Assembly (NCBI GenBank): GCA_018292915.2
Contig: JACVVK020000053.1
Location: forward strand, 1,680,501-1,744,500
Length of the DNA stretch: 64,000 bases
Reading direction: 5' to 3'
DNA from: Batillaria attramentaria
Taxonomy: Eukaryota > Mollusca > Gastropoda > Batillariidae
In this document: one piece after another, positions 44,016 through 54,130 of the stretch
Layout of the letters: every line of letters starts with the position of its first letter
Position numbering within the stretch: position 1 is the first letter of the stretch
Notes under the pieces: model-generated
Told to the model about the DNA's origin: nothing
Databases searched by the model: none
The model's input: the letters and a program-made list of their open reading frames with translations, nothing else
Program-made: the position numbers and the translations under genes

Positions 44016-44373
44016 AGTAATACAGCGTCGCCAGCCGAGATCTTACGCGCGGTACACCTTCTGTAGCCATGCTAGAAATCTAGAGCCGGGTAAAATCGTT
44101 GTTTGAACCGACACATACAAAAAGAAAAAGAAAAAAAGAAATCATCCCACACTGATGTAGTCAGGCAGTGACTGAGATAGTAGTGAGGTACATGTATAAT
44201 AATACATGTATGAAATGTCGAAAATGCTGGTTCACAATCACAGATGCCATTACTTCTAAAATATGTATGCTGTGTCACAGTTTACGTGGATGCATACTTC
44301 AGCCATGTGCCCCAGTGCTTTGGTGTGTGTGATGGGTGCATTTTCATTCCTTCGGTCTGCATGAACTAATAAA

Positions 44374-44429
<56 letters not shown>

Positions 44430-45691
44430 TGCTGAGCCAGAAATTAAAAAGTAAATAAAACGCTACAACACTTTGCTTGCACAACAAACATAATGCATAG
44501 TACATGTAGTCATTTTTCCCCCATCTTTATTGTGAAAGATTGATGTCACAATTCATGCATGCACATTTTCCTACAATGGGTATACTTCCACAATTCATTC
44601 AGTTATGTTTTGTTCATGACAACAGCCCTGGAAGGTGAAAAAAAAATCAAACAGAAACCGCAGCAATAGAACTGCAACTCCTACTGCCTGCACAACAAAA
44701 ATAACTTTCAGATCACAATACAATATGAATCATATGGCTGAACACACACATAGCGGTGGCAACAGATAAATAAGACATGCATTGCTCAGTAATGCTGTTT
44801 GTAGTGTCATTTTGTTATACTGTCTCCTACAGGCTGTGTATTTGAAAATTAAAATTATCTTCCGTATTCATCCTTCTGGTATATTCTCCTACTGTGTATT
44901 CAACAGAGACACCAAAACCATGTCCCCAGCACATCATACAACTCTCATTTGGCTGACAGGAGCAACTGGTCCTCTTCATCCAAACAGATATTTGTTTTCC
45001 TCAGTCTGCTGGTCAAACACTTGAAACAAATACTGTCAATACTATCTGAACATGTTCATCCCCAAAATGCCAATGAACATCGGTCTCCAAACCACTAGCT
45101 GTGCAACACCGGTGTGCTTAAAGTGTACTTTGGCGGTTCATTCAGATACACTGTGACATTTTGCTGTAGGTACCCAAACAAAGGAACAATCCCACATGCA
45201 AACTAAGTACTAGTAGTCAAAGTTATCCATTCTCTCTGGTAATGACTTCCTTGAATTAATATTTGCATACATACTGCACATTTCAGTCAGGGCTGTTCTG
45301 GACAGTAACCCAAATCATCAGCATTGCACACTTCATGTATCAAGAGATCACACATCTATTTTTATAAAGTTCCCTGTAGGCAATGTGCCCGATGAAAGAG
45401 GTAAAAGTTGTGAGATATATGAAAGATGACAGTGTGGGATAACATACAGTCCACCTGCACTGCAACACACTGCACTACAACATAACTTTCACATTTCCAA
45501 AAGGAAGGCTAGGATCCCTAATTTGTCTGGACATTGGTTTAAGTTAAACCAAAGCAGCACAGTTCACCAATTTTTTTTTTTCCTTACATGCTTCCACATG
45601 TTTTAGGTTAAATACTTTCATGCTGGTGTGCATGTAGGTGTGAAACTCTCCCATGTTGGCCTACAAATAGCGTACATGCATTTAGGACTGC
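44016..45691. other. No gene recognised; possible 3' UTR
   Basis: Mixed sequence with an (AC)n tract at 44375-44427. It lies downstream of the minus-strand terminal exon at 45692-45871, so part may be its 3' UTR, but no AATAAA was found close to that stop. Confidence 0.4.
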
Positions 45692-45871
45692 CTAAGGCTT
45701 ATCTCTTTGCCTCAAAATTTCAAAGTCTCTTTGCAGCCTCTTCAATGCCTTTCCTGAGGCTGGTTGTTTCTTGTCTTCCCCTGGGTGCTTCAATGGGTGA
45801 ATGGTCCAAAGGGCGTTCACATGCTGTTCTAGATGTGATAGCAGCAGGCAGTCATACAGTTCCACATGAAC
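45692..45871 (-). CDS. Unidentified spliced gene, terminal exon
   Basis: Follows acceptor TTTCTGTGCTCAG and is open for 59 codons to TAG. Residues include LLLSHLEQHVNALWTIHPLK and a basic stretch KALKRLQRDFEILRQRDKP at the end, which looks helical. The other two frames have stops within 25 codons. It enters in phase 0, as the exon at 46391-46443 leaves. Three exons together give 87 residues from the ATG at 46899. I do not recognise the protein. Confidence 0.5.
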   Translation of the reverse strand, partial: VHVELYDCLLLSHLEQHVNALWTIHPLKHPGEDKKQPASGKALKRLQRDFEILRQRDKP

Positions 45872-45936
45872 CTGAGCACAGAAAATATAAATTGATCATA
45901 GCATGGTTGGGAGTGGGGAGTGGTTGGTGGGGGTGG

Positions 45937-45960
45937 TTGGTGGTGGGGGGGGGGGGGGTG
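45937..45960 (+). repeat. G-rich tract
   Basis: GGTGGTGGGGG followed by a G run, inside the last intron of the gene above. Confidence 0.8.
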
Positions 45961-46390
45961 TCAGTGCTCCTCGCTAAAAACTAGCAACATGGGGTGGGGG
46001 GTTGTTCATACATACAACTGTGTACATGTATCATACACATGTAATATGGTACACAAGAGGCCACACTAATGTCAAACAGGCAGTACTTAATAATACTGTT
46101 CAAAGTGTTATTTATCAGTCAATGTTTACCTCTGCATTTCTTCTTGTTTGTCTGATGTGTGGCAGTTTTTAAATGACTCTACTGAGAAAACATACAAGCA
46201 CCCTGACAGATCACATGTTAGATCAGGTTTAGGAGAAAACATTCACATGTAAACAAAGCCAACACTAACAGACAATAACAAAGAGCACCAGAACACACCA
46301 GACTCAAATGAGACCAAACCTTCCTTGAGACATCAGTGTCACTGTCACCACACTTTCCCATCATCTTGCTCAGCAGCAGCTCTCTCTTAC

Positions 46391-46443
46391 ACTGTCGATG
46401 TCATTGTCAGCTATTGTTTCACATTCAGGAGGTGACTGATAAC
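46391..46443 (-). CDS. Unidentified spliced gene, middle exon
   Basis: 53 bases from acceptor TTTTACCAACTTTAG to donor GACAGT|GTAAGA. Two bases complete a split codon, then 17 codons (YQSPPECETIADNDIDS), an acidic stretch. A diverged copy with a ruined donor (GGGGAG) is at about 47327-47379. Confidence 0.45.
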
Positions 46444-46868
46444 CTAAAGTTGGTAAAAGACAGAAAGTTTTGGTCAACACATTACTTGGGATTCTAAGCT
46501 ACCATTAAAACCAAACATGAACAGGACAATTGTTCAGTGGCTCCACAATCCTAATACTATAATTCCTCAAGAATAACTTCACAAAATCAGAACAAAGGTG
46601 TGTTGCTGTTTCTTGTAGAACTAGAAGATGCAGATTGGTGAGCTTTGTTTTCATTAGACTACAGTTGTGGTTGAGGTTACATTTGCTGTATGTCCAAATG
46701 TGTGTATGGAGACTTTTGGAAGTATATATTCACAGAAATTTACACTATTTCACAGGTAACTGAAACTCATGGACAAAAGGAGGCTTTGTGAGTTAACAGG
46801 GTATTATAAAACAGCCTACATAAGTCATTTTCCTGATAATAATTAGGTATATGAAATGAAGCACTTAC

Positions 46869-46900
46869 TTCTACTTGTGTGTTGGGGCATGGTCCTCATC
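46869..46900 (-). CDS. Unidentified spliced gene, 32-base exon
   Basis: Acceptor ATTCTGTTACAG, then G ATG AGG ACC ATG..., ending AGAA|GTAAGT. Phase 1 at the donor fits the two leading bases of the next exon. The ATG may be the start, or earlier exons may exist; none was identified upstream. Confidence 0.4.
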
Positions 46901-47395
46901 CTGTAACAGAATGACATCACAATAAACACTGCATACATCTTTGCATACATCAAATGCAGAACAATACCACTTCAATTCAGGAGAGGGAACAAATTCTAGT
47001 GGATGAATCTCCTGAAAGTTACACTACACATTCACCTACACATTTTCAGCTTGTCTGTCTGATGCATGGCAGTTGTTCTAGATAACTAATGGACAGCTCC
47101 CATTCTGCAGAGAAACAACCAAGTTCAAAGACCACTAACTAAATGACTTACAAGTGCTCAAGCAATAGTAAATAAATGTGTGTAAATGTACACAAAGCTA
47201 ACAGTTACTCTAACAGAAAAAAGCACTGCACCACCTGTACCACACACCATACCTTCCATGAGACATCAGTGTCAGTGAATCCACTTATTCCCATCATCTT
47301 CATCCTTGGTCAACAGTTCTCCCCAGTTGTGATGTCATGGTCAGTTTGGGTGCCACTCACTGTGGGTGACTGAGAGCCTAAAGCTGGTAAAAGAA

Positions 47396-48040
47396 ATGAT
47401 TTTTTAGCTGATTGGTAAATATAACAATAACATTGCCTTAGTAACTCATTAATCATAATGTCTTACAAAATTCATACAAACATGTACCAGTTCTTGTACA
47501 TAAGCGCATCATAAAAAAACTTCCCACAATTTAAAAACAAACAAAAGAAAAAACCCCTTCCGTGCTTCCGTGGTCCAGATCTATAGTTGATCTCTTACCA
47601 AAACAACCAACAACCACCCAGCTGAGTCCGACCAGCAGTATCAAGTAGTAGTAGTGCTGAATCTTGACTAATCGACTCTAAATCTGTTTTCAATAAGTAG
47701 ATACCAAATCACCACCTTTCGGACCCCCTCTCTTTCTGCGCTTATTGTGAAATGGTTCCCGACTGATTCTACATGTTTCTGCGTTTACGCTGAAAAGCTG
47801 TTTGCAAAGTACATACATACTAGAAGTCAAGTTTCAGTTGCGTCACTGACTAGTTACATAATTATTACAAGCCGGGAAAGAGCGTTGGAAGTCAGGCGGT
47901 ACAGCCGTCGATTGCGCCACCATCAAAAGCGAGGAGAATACTTTGTTCTCGTGTGCTAGTTCTACTTCTGATGTGGTGTATCAGTACGTTTCCTACTTTT
48001 TAACCGGAGATAATTAGGCCTGGCCTGGCGTAACAGAAGT
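47396..48040. other. No gene recognised
   Basis: No repeat match and no convincing exon. Short frames only. Confidence 0.4.
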
Positions 48041-48044
48041 TTGC

Positions 48045-48155
48045 CGATACTAAAAATCGTGAAAAATAGGTCTGGAGAAGGTGAATTCCCATTTTATCTC
48101 AAAGTAAAAAGGCCTCCAACGAGGTGGTTTAGGAGATAGCCATCATTACATCCGT

Positions 48156-48191
<36 letters not shown>

Positions 48192-48396
48192 TTCCCGCCA
48201 AAAAGAACGCAGCAGCAAAGTGTGCACGTAAGGTGTCTATGACGCAGATTTCGTTACGTCACTGTGTGCGTGAAAGTAAGTATTGTGTGGAGAAACGTCA
48301 CAGTCTTGTTTTGTATCACTGAAACTTGCTGCTGCGCGTAGCAAAATCTGCCCCGTCTCATAAAGTTGTTTCTCTATAGAGAAACAACTTAAAAAC
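48045..48396. repeat. RepA fragment (3' part)
   Basis: Matches RepA from TAAAAATCGTGAAAAATAGG through the (AC)n tract to the terminal palindrome at 48363-48390 (28 bases, perfect, centred on TATA) and CTTAAAAA. It is 5'-truncated, whereas its 3' end is the same as in other copies. Confidence 0.85.
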
Positions 48397-49073
48397 ATTT
48401 GAAAACAAGTGCCAACTAATACAAACGTGATGCGCATGGTGCCATTGACGTCAAGAGTCTGACAATGTGAAGTGGCAACATTTTCAGTTTGAACCATGTT
48501 TCTGTTTTTCCCGCTCACGCTGGCAAACATGTAATGCTCTTGACAGCCAATGTTGGTACAGTACAGGGACTACAAGATGGCCACCAGCCCAATATCATTT
48601 TATATCTTGTTTCCATTCAATGACATGCTGTAGTCACAGTCGTAGTCGTTGTGTCATGTATGCAGCCCGCGCGCACACGCCGGAACGCAAGCTCTCTGAC
48701 ATCAAGCATGCTGACATAAAGAAAGTACTGAAAACCCTTATCGTGCCTCTATGCACTTGCAAAAACCCAAACACATGAGGTCGTGTGAGCTCGCCTAGCT
48801 GGTTGACGTCACAACTTTTTGGCGTATGCGAGGTTCTACATGGGTGAATGAATTCTTGTAATAAAGTCGTTCCCCCTTGACAGAGTTACTTCCCGCAGAC
48901 CTGACTGACAGACGATTGCTTACTGGTATCGGAGAAGAGACCCTCTCTCTCTCTCGCCTTAGACGCGCGCTTGCGCGCGCACGTACGCACCCCCCACCCC
49001 CCCTACACACACACACACATTATGCAAAGACCTTGGAATCAGAAAGACGCGTCATTCCTGCCCTCGTAAGAAA
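48397..49073. other. No gene recognised
   Basis: Contains (CT)n, GCGCGC and (AC)n stretches near 48940-49020. No recognisable protein. Confidence 0.4.
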
Positions 49074-50720
49074 AAAATGGCGAAATGTTTTTAGAAAAGC
49101 GAAGACTTGTGTGTCATATGAATCGATTTGAAACGAAGTCTTGAATATCCGACCACTTTTGGTTTGGGCAAAATCTTTGCCAGCGGACAATTATTGTTGC
49201 GATTTGATGGCACTGTTTACGTGGTACACTGATCCAACAGGATGTGAGTAAACGGCAAGGGGGTTGCACTCTGACAGGCCAAGATGCACTCTCTGGGGCA
49301 CAGAGTCTTTCAGTGGAAAGTACCTCTGTGCACAGTGGGGAAATGGCGCTCACTGCGCTACCGTGACGGGCCGAAATTGTCTCGGTGCTCTCAAACACAA
49401 GGTCGCGCACTATGTCATCCTTGACCAGCTTTGAACCCAGAGGGATCCTCAATGGCGCAAGTGATGGCAGGCTGTCTTCAGAGTGAAAGTAGGCGTGTTT
49501 CTGAATCAGAGACATACGTAACATGTCTCTGTCTGAATGTACAGATCTATTATTACATTCAGTCCTAGAGCACGGGTGTGTATGCTTTTGTAATCGTCTC
49601 TTATTCCACCACAAGGCAGTTACGTGATCGCCTGCACCGTGCAATAATACTTGCCTGTAGAGTGCAACACCTTGGCCACTCTCTGGGGCACAGAGTCTTT
49701 CAGTGGAAAGTACCTCTGTGCACAGTGGGGAAATGGCGCTCACTGCGCTACCGTGACGGGCCTAAATTGTCTCCGTGCTCTCAAACACAAGGTCGCGCAC
49801 TATGTCATCCTTGACTAGCTTTGAACCCAGAGGGATCCTCAGTGGCGCAAGTGATGGCAGGCTGTCTTCAGAGTGAAAGTAGGCGTGTTTCTGAATCAGA
49901 GACATACATAACATGTCTCTGTCTGAATGGACAGATCTATTATTACATTCAGTCTTAGAGCACGGGTGTGTATGCTTTTGTAATCGTCTCTTATTCCACC
50001 ACAAGGCAGGTACGTGATCGTCTGCACCGTGCAATAATACTTGCCTGTAGAGTGCAACACCCTTGCCTGTCTTGCCGTTTACTCACATCCTGTTGGATCA
50101 TTGTACCACGTAAACAGTGCCATAAAAGCGCAACAATAATTGTCCGCTGGCAAAGATTTTGCCCAAACGAAAAGTGGTCGGATATTCAAGACTTCGTTTC
50201 AAATCGAATCATATGACACACAAGTCCCTGCTTTTCTTAAAAAAATTCGCCATTTTTAAAAATGGCGCTGGGTGTAAGCAGTCACATTTTCACGCCCCGC
50301 CGAAAAGGGACTGCACTCTGGAGTCTAGCCAAGATGTTGCACTCTGCAGGCAAGTATTGTTGCACGGTGCAGACGATCACGTACCTGCCTTGTGGTGGAA
50401 TAAGAGACGATTACAAAAGCATACACACCCGTGCTCTAGGACTGAATGTAATAATAGATCTGTCCATTCAGACAGAGACATGTTATGTATGTCTCTGATT
50501 CAGAAACACGCCTACTTTCACTCTGAAGACAGCCTGCCATCACTTGCGCCCCTGAGGATCCCTCTGGGTTCAAAGCTGGTCAAGGATGACATAGTGCGCG
50601 ACCTTGTGTTTGAGAGCACCGAGACAATTTAGGCCCGTCACGGTAGCGCAGTGAGCGCCATTTCCCCACTGTGCACAGAGGTACTTTCCACTGAAAGACT
50701 CTGTGCCCCAGAGAGTGTCG
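49074..50720. repeat. Nested inverted and tandem duplication block
   Basis: Arms of ~190 bases (49074-49265 and 50064-50262) are inverted copies. Between them a ~390-base unit is repeated in tandem (about 49275-49670 and 49671-50062). A third, inverted copy of that unit follows at about 50330-50720. The unit keeps one frame open in all three copies (KHTHPCS..., SEDSLPSLAP), but the copies are near-identical in DNA, so this is weak evidence of coding. No homologue recognised. Confidence 0.8.
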
Positions 50721-50804
50721 TAAGAGAGACATATGGCGGGACAACGCGAAGAGTTGTCTGCCCGCATTAGCGCGCATCCTAGATCTGGCCCCTATAGTGA
50801 CAGC
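50721..50804 (+). promoter_or_regulatory. Shared upstream region of THAP-type exon (copy 1)
   Basis: GGGACAACGCGAAGAGTTGTCTGC and CGCATTAGCGCGCATCC recur on the opposite strand at 61565-61615, in both cases just before a THAP-type ATG. A conserved promoter or 5' UTR is likely. Confidence 0.5.
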
Positions 50805-50952
50805 ATGGCGGAAAGTGGAAAGCGATCACAAAAGCCGGGCATGCAATTGTGTTCTGCGCCGAATTGTTCAAATAACAGACAAATATAAACGGGGAAATAC
50901 TTCTTTTGGTATTCCTGTTGAAAAACAAACATTTTTTTTCTCCCGCTTTCTT
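50805..50952 (+). pseudogene. THAP-type zinc finger first exon, broken
   Basis: ATG GCG GAA... gives MAESGKRSQKPGMQLCSAPN then CSNNR. The CSAPNC start is typical of THAP DNA-binding domains (C-x2-4-C near the N-terminus). A small indel then shifts the frame, and a TAA appears in the first frame. The continuation (KRGNTSFGIPVEKQ) resembles the THAP SFHRFP region. RepA copy 3 begins right after it, so later exons with the second half of the zinc site are missing. Non-functional fragment of a THAP gene or THAP transposon. Confidence 0.55.
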
Positions 50953-51220
50953 GTCAAAAAAAAACAAGGAGGAACGGCCCCGTCCTACAAAGTTGTTTCT
51001 CCAAACTTCATTTTATTTTGTCTGTTTTGTTGTTATTGTTGCCGGTTCTCCCCTCTCCAAGTTCTACCAATGACACTAGATCCTCTACGACCTCGACCGA
51101 TTAGCCACGTGACTGGGGGTGGGGCCGGGTGGGGGAAGAATGGAGAGAGAGGCAGAGAGAGAGGGTGGGTGGGTGGGTGTTTAGGAGTTTAACGTCCTTT
51201 TCCACCACATAAAGGTGATA

Positions 51221-51340
51221 TCAAAGACGGGGCAACGAGAAAAAGGCCAGCACAAATATTTGGCCCCAGCGTCCGGGATTCGAACTCTCGGCCCAAGCAT
51301 TGAAAGTCCAACGCTCTACCATTCGGCCACCCTGGCTCCC
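51221..51340 (-). repeat. tRNA-derived box in RepA copy 3
   Basis: Same A/B-box structure as 24541-24660, with an intact B box. Confidence 0.7.
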
Positions 51341-51948
51341 CATAGAGAGAGAGAGAGAGACGTCAGTTCCGTGATCTAAACATCTGACGTCAGCCTCAGG
51401 CAGGTCGTACAGAGAGAGAGAGAGAGAGAGATGACGTCAATTTCGTGAAGTAAACTTTTGACGTCAGCCTCTAGCACTGAGATCGTCTGAGGATGCTTGT
51501 TCATGTCTTGTGATTTCCCTGTTGGCTTTGTGACTTCTCCGACTGAATTATTTTTCACATGAAATCTGGAAGATCTAGAGGGCTGATGAAATGTCGGAAG
51601 CAGTGACGATACTTGCAGAGTTTGTCTGTGAACCAAACATTTGACGTCAGCCTCACGCTGCTCGTCTGACAGATGATACTTCTTCACATCTTGTGATTTC
51701 CTTGTTGCTTTTGTGACTTCCGTGACTGAATTAATTTTGACATAAAATCTGGAAGATCTAGAGAGCTGATGAAACGTGGACTTAAGTGCCTTGGATTGTA
51801 CTTACGAAATTGCAAAATTGGAACTTTTTTGACCGGCGCTTCTCGCAGAAACGTGAAAAATGTGTTTATCTAAAAGCTCTGTTATTTTTAATACTAAAAC
51901 TATAATAGTGCAGTAGTTCATGTCATATGTGCAGTTGGCACAAGTGAC

Positions 51949-51963
51949 AAAAATACCGGAATG
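51949..51963 (+). repeat. Target-site duplication of LINE, left
   Basis: AAAAATACCGGAATG, repeated at 58349-58363. Confidence 0.9.
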
Positions 51964-52210
51964 GGGGGGTGAGCTCTGCTCAGACGTCGAGGCAGGACGC
52001 TTTTTCGGATCGCTCTCTTAATTACAGCGATTCTGACCGTAATTACTCTTAATTACGGTCTTTCTCACATCACAATGTGAAGCTGATCCTGTCCCGTCAT
52101 CCTGGCCGAAAAAATGGATTGAAAAATTCATTGGTTTTGAAGAAAACTGGAGAGAACTGCGGTGTGTTAAAACGACATGATCCGAGCACAGCAGTACTCA
52201 CCGAGCCGAC
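51964..52210 (+). promoter_or_regulatory. LINE 5' UTR
   Basis: 247 bases with a GC-rich start and alternating TAATTACGG-like words (CTTAATTACAG, CTTAATTACGG). Internal promoters usually reside here in LINEs; no specific site is assigned. Confidence 0.5.
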
Positions 52211-53440
52211 ATGGTCCGCAGCGATCCAGCCAAGCGTAAGAAAGATCAGTCGAGTGACTCTTGCAAGGATCTTTTCAGCTCGGACAATTCTGTGCAGTGC
52301 GAACGTGTGGTTACAAAGAAGTCAAAGAAAAGGAGCAAGAAGAACATTAGAAGAGGTGTTGAAGTGCGGACTGTTGCTGCGTCGATCAGATCTCATTTTG
52401 CGGTGGCAAAAAGAAGTACGACGGCGGTCATGGACTCGACAGTCACAAACTCGGACGCTGTCCCACTCACGTGCACCTCTGATCAGCCAAACGCAAGTGC
52501 AACAAAGGAACAGTTAAACAGTGGTGCACGCTCTAAGATCAGTGCCTCTGTGTCAGCCTCAGATTTGATGGAAAAGCTGGAGTTCGCCTGCAATCAGCTG
52601 ACTAAACTAAACCAGACGGTGGAGGAGATGAGAGGGGAAATCTTCAGCCTGCGACAGGAGAACGACACACTTAAAGAAGAACTCGATCGTTTCAGGAGAA
52701 GCGAGGAAAAGTTACGAGACGACCTGTCAGAGGCAAAACAAGCAGCATCAGCGGCAAAACAGCGCGTCAACGACCTCGAACAATACACTCGAAGGAATAA
52801 TGTGAGGGTGTTCGGTGTTCAAGAAGCCAACAATGAAACAGCCACTGACTGTGAACGGAAAGTGCTTCGAGTGTTGAAAGACAAGCTGGGCCTTTCTTTT
52901 AAGGAAGAGGAGATTGAAGCCTGTCATCGGGTTGGTGGAAAAGGACCACTACAGAAGCGAAGGGGACAACAACAACAACAACAACATCCGGGAGATGCCG
53001 AGAAGCCGAGGCCCATCATCGTCCGGTTTGTGTCAAGGAAGTCCACCGAGGAGGTGCTCTACAACAAGAGGAAACTAAAGAACACGCCCTACATGATAGT
53101 AGAGGACCTGTCAAGCGACAACTACTACTTGCTGCAGAAATGTAGGAATCACTCCGAGGTTGCCACAGCGTGGTCCAAGCGAGGAAACATTTATGTTAAA
53201 ACTGTTAACAATCGGATTTTGCTCATCAAATCTGTCGACGAACTAGTGACTTTATCTCTGTCACCAACCACATCGTCAACACCGCACTACAGTCGACCCC
53301 GCGGTTTTGGCCGTGGTCGTGTTTTTTCCTCGGAGCGCAGCCAGCGATCGCCGGGGAACACCGAGATGCGCCCAGGTCGTCATTCCGACATTAACATCTC
53401 AGATTCGGAGGTTGGTGCAGTCTATGGATCCGACGGTTAA
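52211..53440 (+). CDS. LINE ORF1 protein
   Basis: 409 residues. A basic N-terminus (KKSKKRSKKNIRRG near 36-49) is followed by a coiled coil (about 117-195, heptads such as LRQENDTLKEELDRFRRSEE). Then comes an RRM-like segment beginning LEQYTRRNNVRVFGV (about 194-208) and a C-terminal domain, as in L1/Tx1 ORF1p. It would trimerise, coat the LINE RNA and act as a chaperone. A CAACAACAA run encodes a short polyglutamine. The start is the first ATG giving the full basic region. It stops at 53440, ~690 bases before ORF2. Confidence 0.88.
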   Translation: MVRSDPAKRKKDQSSDSCKDLFSSDNSVQCERVVTKKSKKRSKKNIRRGVEVRTVAASIRSHFAVAKRSTTAVMDSTVTNSDAVPLTCTSDQPNASATKEQLNSGARSKISASVSASDLMEKLEFACNQLTKLNQTVEEMRGEIFSLRQENDTLKEELDRFRRSEEKLRDDLSEAKQAASAAKQRVNDLEQYTRRNNVRVFGVQEANNETATDCERKVLRVLKDKLGLSFKEEEIEACHRVGGKGPLQKRRGQQQQQQHPGDAEKPRPIIVRFVSRKSTEEVLYNKRKLKNTPYMIVEDLSSDNYYLLQKCRNHSEVATAWSKRGNIYVKTVNNRILLIKSVDELVTLSLSPTTSSTPHYSRPRGFGRGRVFSSERSQRSPGNTEMRPGRHSDINISDSEVGAVYGSDG

Positions 53441-54130
53441 GTACAATAACTTTTTCTTCAGTGTATACCTGGTGTAACTTTTTCACGGACAGTGTTTACA
53501 TGCCCACGTGTGTTGCTAACCTTTTGACCCTTATTATCTATTCGACGGCCTTGACTGATCGAGGGGACGCTACTCTGTTTAACTTTTCGGCAGCTAGGAA
53601 GAAGGTCGCTGGCTGACTGACGGTGTTGAGCTTTGCAGCTTTCACGGTTTTTTAAAATTAATGAAACCTTGTCATCAAACCTTGAGGATGATATGTTGTT
53701 TGAACGGTCGCAGTGTGCCTCCTTCTCTTGCTTGCTGGACCAGTTTAGGTGCGAACGCGTCGTGTATTATGTGTTCGGCGAATTGGAATGTCCCGTCTCG
53801 GCTGTGACGAAAGTAAAGTTGTAGCCTCGTACGAAACCTGTCCATTTTACGGTCTTCGATGAGCGGTATGCTTACTTTTTCAGATTGTTTGACTTTTGCT
53901 TTGATTATTGTTTGTTTTATTGTTTCATTTTTGTCCTGCGTGTGTGTGTTGTGTGTATGTGAGTCGGAAAACATGACTTTTTTTAGGTGCGGAACTGTGA
54001 TGCCTGAGCAAACAGTGTTTACTCATTCATGCAGCACTGGTATTGGAACTACTGACCCCAGCTATGTCACTGAGTGGTTAGACAGGAACCTGGAACCTAA
54101 TTTCATACATATCTTTCCCGCTAGTACAGT
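53441..54130 (+). other. Spacer between LINE ORF1 and ORF2
   Basis: A 690-base, T-rich inter-ORF region, long for an L1-type LINE. A 94-codon frame at 53859-54143 includes a hydrophobic, Cys-rich run and overlaps the start of ORF2; I do not consider it proven. How ORF2 is translated is not evident. Confidence 0.5.

Larger units (their letters stand above)
46140..47395 (-). repeat. Diverged tandem duplication, ~930-bp spacing
   Basis: 46140-46455 and 47045-47395 align over matched blocks: TTTGTCTGATG/TGTCTGTCTGATG, CCTTCCTTGAGACATCAGTGTCA/CCTTCCATGAGACATCAGTGTCA, and CCTAAAGTTGGTAAAAG/CCTAAAGCTGGTAAAAG. The blocks include the middle exon, so an exon with its flanks was duplicated and one copy decayed. 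Confidence 0.6.
50962..51963. repeat. RepA copy 3, 5' part
   Basis: ACAAGGAGGAACGGCCCCG start, tRNA-like box and two ~180-bp units. Cut at AAAAATACCGGAATG by the LINE. Continues at 58349/58364. Confidence 0.85.

Noticed and set aside
50159..50632. 157-residue frame shared by three copies at 49-50.6 kb
   Set aside because: The copies are nearly identical DNA, so shared openness is not independent evidence. No motif or splice context supports a gene.
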